From Pyramidobacter sp. YE332 (GTDB lineage Bacteria; Synergistota; Synergistia; Synergistales; Dethiosulfovibrionaceae), in contig NZ_CP133038.1 in assembly GCF_033060595.1 (NCBI RefSeq), positions 2,108,001-2,172,000 on the forward strand: a stretch of DNA of 64,000 bases. Direction: 5' to 3'. The notes beneath the pieces were generated by a model that did not search any database, had not been told where the DNA came from, and saw nothing but the letters and a program-made list of their open reading frames with translations. Position 1 is the first letter of the stretch. Each line of letters opens with the position of its first letter. This document shows positions 60,256 to 64,000 of this stretch, piece after piece. The position numbers and the translations under genes are program-made.

Positions 60256-62287
60256 CAGAGAGCTCCTCCTGTTTCTTCGGAAGAGGGATCGTCACGGTGA
60301 AATCCGTGTACTCCCCCTCCGCAAAATCCACTGAAATGTCGCCGCCAAGCGACGTTACGATATTGCTGATCGTATAAAGTCCAAAGCCCGAAGGGCGGCC
60401 TCTTTTCTTGGTGCTGAACCCCTTGTCGAAAAGCCGTTCCGCGATGCGGGCGTTCATCAGCCCGGCGTTGTCGCGCACGCTCAGGAAGATGTAGCCCGAT
60501 TCGTCGTACATGGAAAAACGGATCTCGGAACGTTCGTCGACGCCCTTTTCCTGAAGCGCTTCCACCGCGTTCTGCATCAGATTGCCGACGACGATCACCA
60601 GCGACCGCTCGCTGATCTCGGCGCTGTGATCGGCGCAGGAGCTGTCGGCTTCGAGAACAAAATTGATGCCCTGCTCGCGGCACAGTCCGGCTTTGCCCAT
60701 CAGCACGCCGCAGACGGCGGCGTTTTTGATCCGCTCCGTCATGAACGAATGCGCCGACTGGCTCGAATCGGTCTCCGCGGCGATGTAGGCCACCGCCTTG
60801 TCGTACTGTCCCAGCTGGATCAGGCCGGAAATGGCCTGGAGCGTGTTCATGAACTCGTGATTGTGGATGCGCAGCGACTCCACGTACATCTTCACGCCCG
60901 TCATCTCCTCCGCCATGGCCTGCAGCTCGGAAAGGTCGCGCAGCGTGACGATGGCGCCGTAGCAGCGGCCGCTGATAAACACCGGCACTTTGTTGCACGA
61001 CACCAGCGCCTCGCGCAGGTTCTGCTCGAGATTGTACACGGGCTGACAGTCGTCGATCACCCTGCGGATGTCGAGCCCGGGGATCAGTTCGTCGGCGATC
61101 TTGCCGACGTCGCTGTCCTTCAGGTCCAGCAGCAGCTTGGCGATGCGGTTCAGCATCGTGATCCGCCCCGCGGGATCGACGGCCAGGATCCCGTCGCAGA
61201 CGAAATCGAGGATCCGGTCGCGCTCGTTGGAAGCGATGCGGATCTTTCGCTTCAGTTCGTGGTTCCAGAAGAGGATCGCGCCGACGAACAACAAAACGAC
61301 ACAGCCCGCCTGCACGAGAATCCGCGGACTGAGCAGGAATTCATCGTATTGCCCCAGCCATTTGTTCATCACGGCGTTATAGCGCCCGTCGAGCTTCATT
61401 TCCGCCAGCGCATGTCCGATCTTGAGCGTCATCGCCACGTCGCCGTGCAGCACCACCAGACCGCGCTCGTAGGATTGCAGCGGCAGCTTGCGCGCGTCGA
61501 TGGCATAGCGGTAACGCCGCGTCTGCTCCAGCTGATAGCGCCCCTGAAACGTCTCGCAGACAAAGGCGTCGCACATGCCCGCCGCCAGGATGCGCAGCCC
61601 GTCGGCTGCGGACGGACAGTGCATGATCTCTTTTTTGAAGCCCAGATTCGTCAAAAATTTTTCTTCCGGCGCGCCGGCAACGACGCAGATCCTTTTTCCG
61701 CGCAGCTCGTTCAGCCCGTCGGTCCGTCCGCTCGGCAGGAATACGGTCGACGATTCCCACAGGAACGGCAGGGCGAAGCACAGCGAATCCCGCTCCGCCT
61801 CGGGAAAGCCCTCGAGGATCCGCGCCACGTTCTCGGCCATGCCGGGATCGATCGGGTCGAGATTGCGCACGGCAAGATACCCGAATCGTTCCTGCTCGGG
61901 ATCGACCGGGTAGAGCGAACCGAGCACGATCTCCGGCTGGATCTGGTACATGGAGTTTCTCACGTCCCCCGCGCCGCGCGGCGAAAGGAGAAAGCGCATC
62001 TTCTCCTTCTGAGCGATCAGCTCGAGCAGATCGACGTACACGCCCCGCATTGTGCCGCGAGAGTCGATCTGAAGATACGGAGGCTGCGTCTCCATACAGA
62101 GCACGCGTATTGTCCGCCCTTCGCCCGCGCCGATCACCATGTCGGGCACCGCTTCAACCCCAGCGGCGGTTTTTCCGCTCCACAGGATCTGCATCAGACA
62201 AAAGAGCGGCAGAGTCGTTCGCAACACCGCACGGAAAATTCTCGTCATCTCAGCACCGTCACTCGTTCGGATGATCGATATTGTCAT
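60239..62287 (-). CDS. Sensor histidine kinase with substrate-binding-protein sensor domain (CitA/DcuS-type core)
   Basis: A 682-residue kinase. After a membrane/signal segment, residues about 55-310 form a family-3 amino-acid-binding-protein-like domain (IRVLCMETQPPYLQIDSRGTMRGVYVDLLELIA ... LRGKRICVVAGAPEEKFLTNLG). A membrane helix near 325 (AGCVVLLFVGAILFW), a PAS domain (ILDFVCDGILAVDPAGRITMLN), the SpoOB-type helix with His477 (RIHNHEFMNTLQAISGLIQLG) and a HATPase (NLMQNAVEAL, DNAGLM, GFGLYTI) follow. Usual relatives have a periplasmic PAS sensor, so this one likely senses an amino acid or peptide. Start uncertain: 62287 or 14 codons inside. Confidence 0.92.
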   Translation of the reverse strand: MTISIIRTSDGAEMTRIFRAVLRTTLPLFCLMQILWSGKTAAGVEAVPDMVIGAGEGRTIRVLCMETQPPYLQIDSRGTMRGVYVDLLELIAQKEKMRFLLSPRGAGDVRNSMYQIQPEIVLGSLYPVDPEQERFGYLAVRNLDPIDPGMAENVARILEGFPEAERDSLCFALPFLWESSTVFLPSGRTDGLNELRGKRICVVAGAPEEKFLTNLGFKKEIMHCPSAADGLRILAAGMCDAFVCETFQGRYQLEQTRRYRYAIDARKLPLQSYERGLVVLHGDVAMTLKIGHALAEMKLDGRYNAVMNKWLGQYDEFLLSPRILVQAGCVVLLFVGAILFWNHELKRKIRIASNERDRILDFVCDGILAVDPAGRITMLNRIAKLLLDLKDSDVGKIADELIPGLDIRRVIDDCQPVYNLEQNLREALVSCNKVPVFISGRCYGAIVTLRDLSELQAMAEEMTGVKMYVESLRIHNHEFMNTLQAISGLIQLGQYDKAVAYIAAETDSSQSAHSFMTERIKNAAVCGVLMGKAGLCREQGINFVLEADSSCADHSAEISERSLVIVVGNLMQNAVEALQEKGVDERSEIRFSMYDESGYIFLSVRDNAGLMNARIAERLFDKGFSTKKRGRPSGFGLYTISNIVTSLGGDISVDFAEGEYTDFTVTIPLPKKQEELSDAGSY

Positions 62288-62399
62288 CTTGCGAATCCGC
62301 GCAAAAAGACAAAGATCTTGTTTGTTAATAATAACACATACCGAATAAAAAGAGGAGCCTTATGCAAAATGGGGTCAAACATCAGAGAGTAAAGAAGGC

Positions 62400-62680
62400 G
62401 ATGCCGTTCGGCAAAAGCAATGAATTCGGATTTCTCCATGGAATCACAACGACGTCCGCAGCGTCGACGGTGTTTCTCGTAGCTTTTCTGGGTTTCAGCT
62501 TTGCATCTTGTTTTGTCCCCTTGTACAACCTCGTTTGATCTCATCGCGCACCGCGTTGGGGACGCAGTTGAGCTCTTTGACTCTTTGAATGACCGACCAC
62601 CCGTCTTTGGGACGTCCCTAAATTGGTATCCGGCCAGCGTAAGTCAGATGTTTTCCCTTTCGGCGTCCTTCTGTGGTAGA
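62400..62680 (-). pseudogene. Decayed N-terminal fragment of an IS30 family transposase
   Basis: Conceptual pieces in three minus-strand frames follow the order of an IS30 transposase N-terminus: RRKGKHLTYAGR, then YQFRDVPK, then IQRVKELNCVPNAVRDEIKRG, then KTRCKAETQKSYEKHRRRCGR and SEFIAFAERH. At least two frameshifts and a stop interrupt it, and the catalytic domain is missing. The flanking bases 62288-62399 and 62681-62876 show no other feature. It is unrelated in sequence to the intact IS30 at 38236. Confidence 0.6.
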
Positions 62681-62876
62681 ATTGCCTCACAGCAGCATCC
62701 TCCGTGGCGGTGTCGATTGGCGCTTATTTAGGGGGCTTGTTTTACTTCTTACCCTCCCAGATGTTCAACTTCACTTTGCAATGAGCCATCACGAGTATCC
62801 GTGTGGTGTAGATTCAGGACAAAGCCGGCCGCGCTGCTGAGTCGCCGGTGCGATCATGGAACGGAGCGTGAAAAGC

Positions 62877-63242
62877 ATGAATCTTTTTCTCTGTTACGAC
62901 AGATGCAGCACATGCAAAAAAGCCGAACAGTGGCTGAAAGACAACGGCGTCTCCTACGAAAAGCGCCCTATCGTGGACGCTCGCCCCACGGTCGCCGAAC
63001 TGCGCGCGTGGCACGAAAAAAGCGGTCTGCCTGTGCGGCGCTTTTTCAACACAAGCGGAATACTCTACCGTTCGCTGAACGTCAAGGACCGCCTGCCCGG
63101 CATGTCCGACGAGGAAGCGTATGAGCTTCTGGCCACAGACGGGATGCTCGTCAAGCGTCCTCTGCTGGTTACGCCTGAAGCCGTGCTGCCCGGTTTCAAA
63201 GAAGCGGACTGGGCCAAGGCCCTGAAAAAACAGCGCCTGTGA
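62877..63242 (+). CDS. Spx/ArsC (YffB-like) thioredoxin-fold protein
   Basis: A 121-residue protein of the ArsC/Spx family: LFLCYDRCSTCKKAEQWLKDNG with a CxxC redox pair, PIVDARPTVAELRAWHEKSG, the VRRFFNTSGILYRSLNVKDRLPGMSDEEAYELLATDGMLVKRPLLV core with the conserved LxxxxxLIKRP-type loop, and VLPGFKEADWA. YffB-like members may use glutathione or thioredoxin; arsenate reduction is not shown. The start at 62877 has GGAGCG upstream. Confidence 0.88.
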   Translation: MNLFLCYDRCSTCKKAEQWLKDNGVSYEKRPIVDARPTVAELRAWHEKSGLPVRRFFNTSGILYRSLNVKDRLPGMSDEEAYELLATDGMLVKRPLLVTPEAVLPGFKEADWAKALKKQRL

Positions 63243-63265
63243 AAAACGCGCATCGCGTCAATCAT

Positions 63266-63298
63266 GAGGCCGTCTCAAAAGTCAATTGAGGCGGCCTC
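63266..63298 (+). terminator. Terminator of the Spx/ArsC-like gene
   Basis: Stem GAGGCCGTCTCAA with TTGAGGCGGCCTC (one wobble pair), followed by TTTG. Confidence 0.65.
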
Positions 63299-63409
63299 TT
63301 TGCTATATCTTTGATGAGCTCTATGCAGTGCTACAGCACTGCATAGAAGCGGAACGAAGCGGTATCATGTATCTTGAAAGACAGTTCTGTAGTTTTGGGA
63401 CAGCTTCTC
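63266..63409. repeat. Possible miniature inverted-repeat element, 144 bp
   Basis: Imperfect terminal inverted repeats (GAGGCCGTCTCAAAAGT at the left; complement of the right end GAGAAGCTGTCCCAAAACT) flank a perfect internal hairpin CTATGCAGTGCT/AGCACTGCATAG at about 63322-63347. The ends resemble those of common IS families. It overlaps a terminator, so the repeat reading is tentative. Confidence 0.3.
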
Positions 63410-63527
63410 TCAATGACTCATAATTTTCAGACGACAACACACGTAAAGAACAAAACGACGGAATCATTTCCTAAATCTTTATCTCGCTGGGGAAAACTGT
63501 TACACTTTTAATGGTTTGGACGTTTCT

Positions 63528-63716
63528 TTAATCGAGAATTTGCGTCAACTCTTTCATGGGCATGAGAAAAGAAATTTTGTTCAAAGCGCCATCTTCAGTT
63601 GGACACATTCTTGCCAGATCTTCCTTCTTAAATTCCTTATCGTGCAGTACCGGGCCGTCCATGGGGGCAGCGCGGAGTGTTCTTATAAATCCTGCAAACG
63701 GCAGGCAGATTTCAAG
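63528..63716 (-). pseudogene. Possible 3' remnant of an unrecognised gene
   Basis: An open frame on the minus strand ends LHDKEFKKEDLARMCPTEDGALNKISFLMPMKELTQILD. Its composition is protein-like, unlike the usual antisense shadows, and the DNA is less GC-rich than neighbours. No start or ribosome site is evident and its 5' part runs into the next C69 gene. It may be a truncated gene. The rest of 63410-63729 shows nothing certain. Confidence 0.3.
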
Positions 63717-63729
63717 GAGGTCATTAGGA

Positions 63730-64000
63730 ATGGAAATGAAACGTTTCTCGGCAGCGGCCTTCGCCAGCGCCGCCCTGCTCTTCTCGGCGGCGGCGGCGAT
63801 GGCCTGCACGCCCATGGGAGTGGGCGCCAAGGCGTCGGCGGACGGCTCCGTCATGGTGAGCCACACCTGCGACGGCTGGTACGACAACCGCATCAAGATC
63901 ATTCCCGGCGGCGACCACAAAGAAGGCGAAATGGTCGACATCTACAACGTCATGTGCGTCGACACCCGCCCCAACAAGCCGCTGCGCAAAGTCGGCGAGA
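63730..64000 (+). CDS. C69 family dipeptidase, N-terminal part (3' end outside window)
   Basis: About 90 residues are visible. A signal peptide (MEMKRFSAAAFASAALLFSAAAAMA) precedes Cys26, which signal peptidase cleavage at AMA|CTP would make N-terminal, as the family mechanism requires. The following MGVGAKASADGSVMVSHTCDGWYDNRIKIIPGGDHKEGEMVDIYNVMC aligns closely with the gene at 57653. AAGGAGG lies 9 bases before the ATG. It is the third C69 gene of the window. Confidence 0.88.
   Translation, partial: MEMKRFSAAAFASAALLFSAAAAMACTPMGVGAKASADGSVMVSHTCDGWYDNRIKIIPGGDHKEGEMVDIYNVMCVDTRPNKPLRKVGE

Noticed and set aside
62284-62544. An 86-codon minus-strand open frame as an intact small gene
   Set aside because: It is one frame of the decayed IS30 transposase; the adjacent pieces continue in other frames and it has no ribosome site.

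Overview
The window is GC-rich, protein-dense DNA from a diderm, anaerobic, amino-acid- and peptide-fermenting bacterium. LptB, LptA, MurJ and an AsmA-like protein indicate an outer membrane. A UGA-coded selenocysteine subunit of a glycine/betaine-reductase-type enzyme, citrate lyase, a flavodiiron oxygen reductase, TAXI-TRAP uptake and three secreted C69 dipeptidases indicate an oxygen-averse fermenter. The mix resembles gut or oral Synergistota (Pyramidobacter-like). This is inference; no ribosomal RNA or marker phylogeny is available in the window.

1-13 kb: the end of a MATE exporter, an unrecognised gene, then a betaine-reductase-like cluster on the minus strand (frame-broken alpha subunit, selenoprotein beta subunit, BCCT transporter). 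Next come a NarL-type two-component system, an aminotransferase behind a strongly structured 5' leader, a second MATE gene, and an IS1202-like element with a 17-bp target duplication. 13-27 kb: a 923-residue AsmA-like protein, a complete peptide ABC transporter operon followed by a secreted C69 dipeptidase, an IS5-type element, a lactate-racemase-like (DUF2088) gene and a DUF6305-like gene. 27-38 kb: a translationally coupled zinc uptake operon of four genes, a minus-strand run murJ / unknown / zinc ribbon / tsaD / pilin-like, an orphan hydrogenase protease, and fba-lptA-lptB.

38-50 kb: an AT-rich IS30-type element beside tRNA-Gln and tRNA-Glu genes, a serine hydrolase, a small PH-like protein, then a divergent citrate region. 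On the minus strand this is citD-citE-citF followed by a LeuC/LeuD-type dehydratase pair; on the plus strand it is a malic enzyme and a CitS-type transporter. 50-64 kb: a TAXI-TRAP uptake system with a divergent IclR regulator, a third MATE gene, a GntR/FCD regulator, a flavodiiron protein, a second C69 dipeptidase, a CitA/DcuS-like two-component system whose sensor carries a substrate-binding-protein domain, a decayed IS30 fragment, a Spx/ArsC-like protein, and the start of a third C69 dipeptidase.

The most notable non-coding signal is a perfect 16-bp palindrome, TGTTCCACGTGGAACA, present four times at 10-15 kb spacing and always outside genes. It matches the ParB-binding parS motif, so this window is probably a centromere-like region, perhaps near the replication origin. 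Other non-gene structure includes a diverged dispersed repeat of about 130 bp in two copies, a perfect 31-bp hairpin without a U-tract, and many terminators with unusually long perfect stems.
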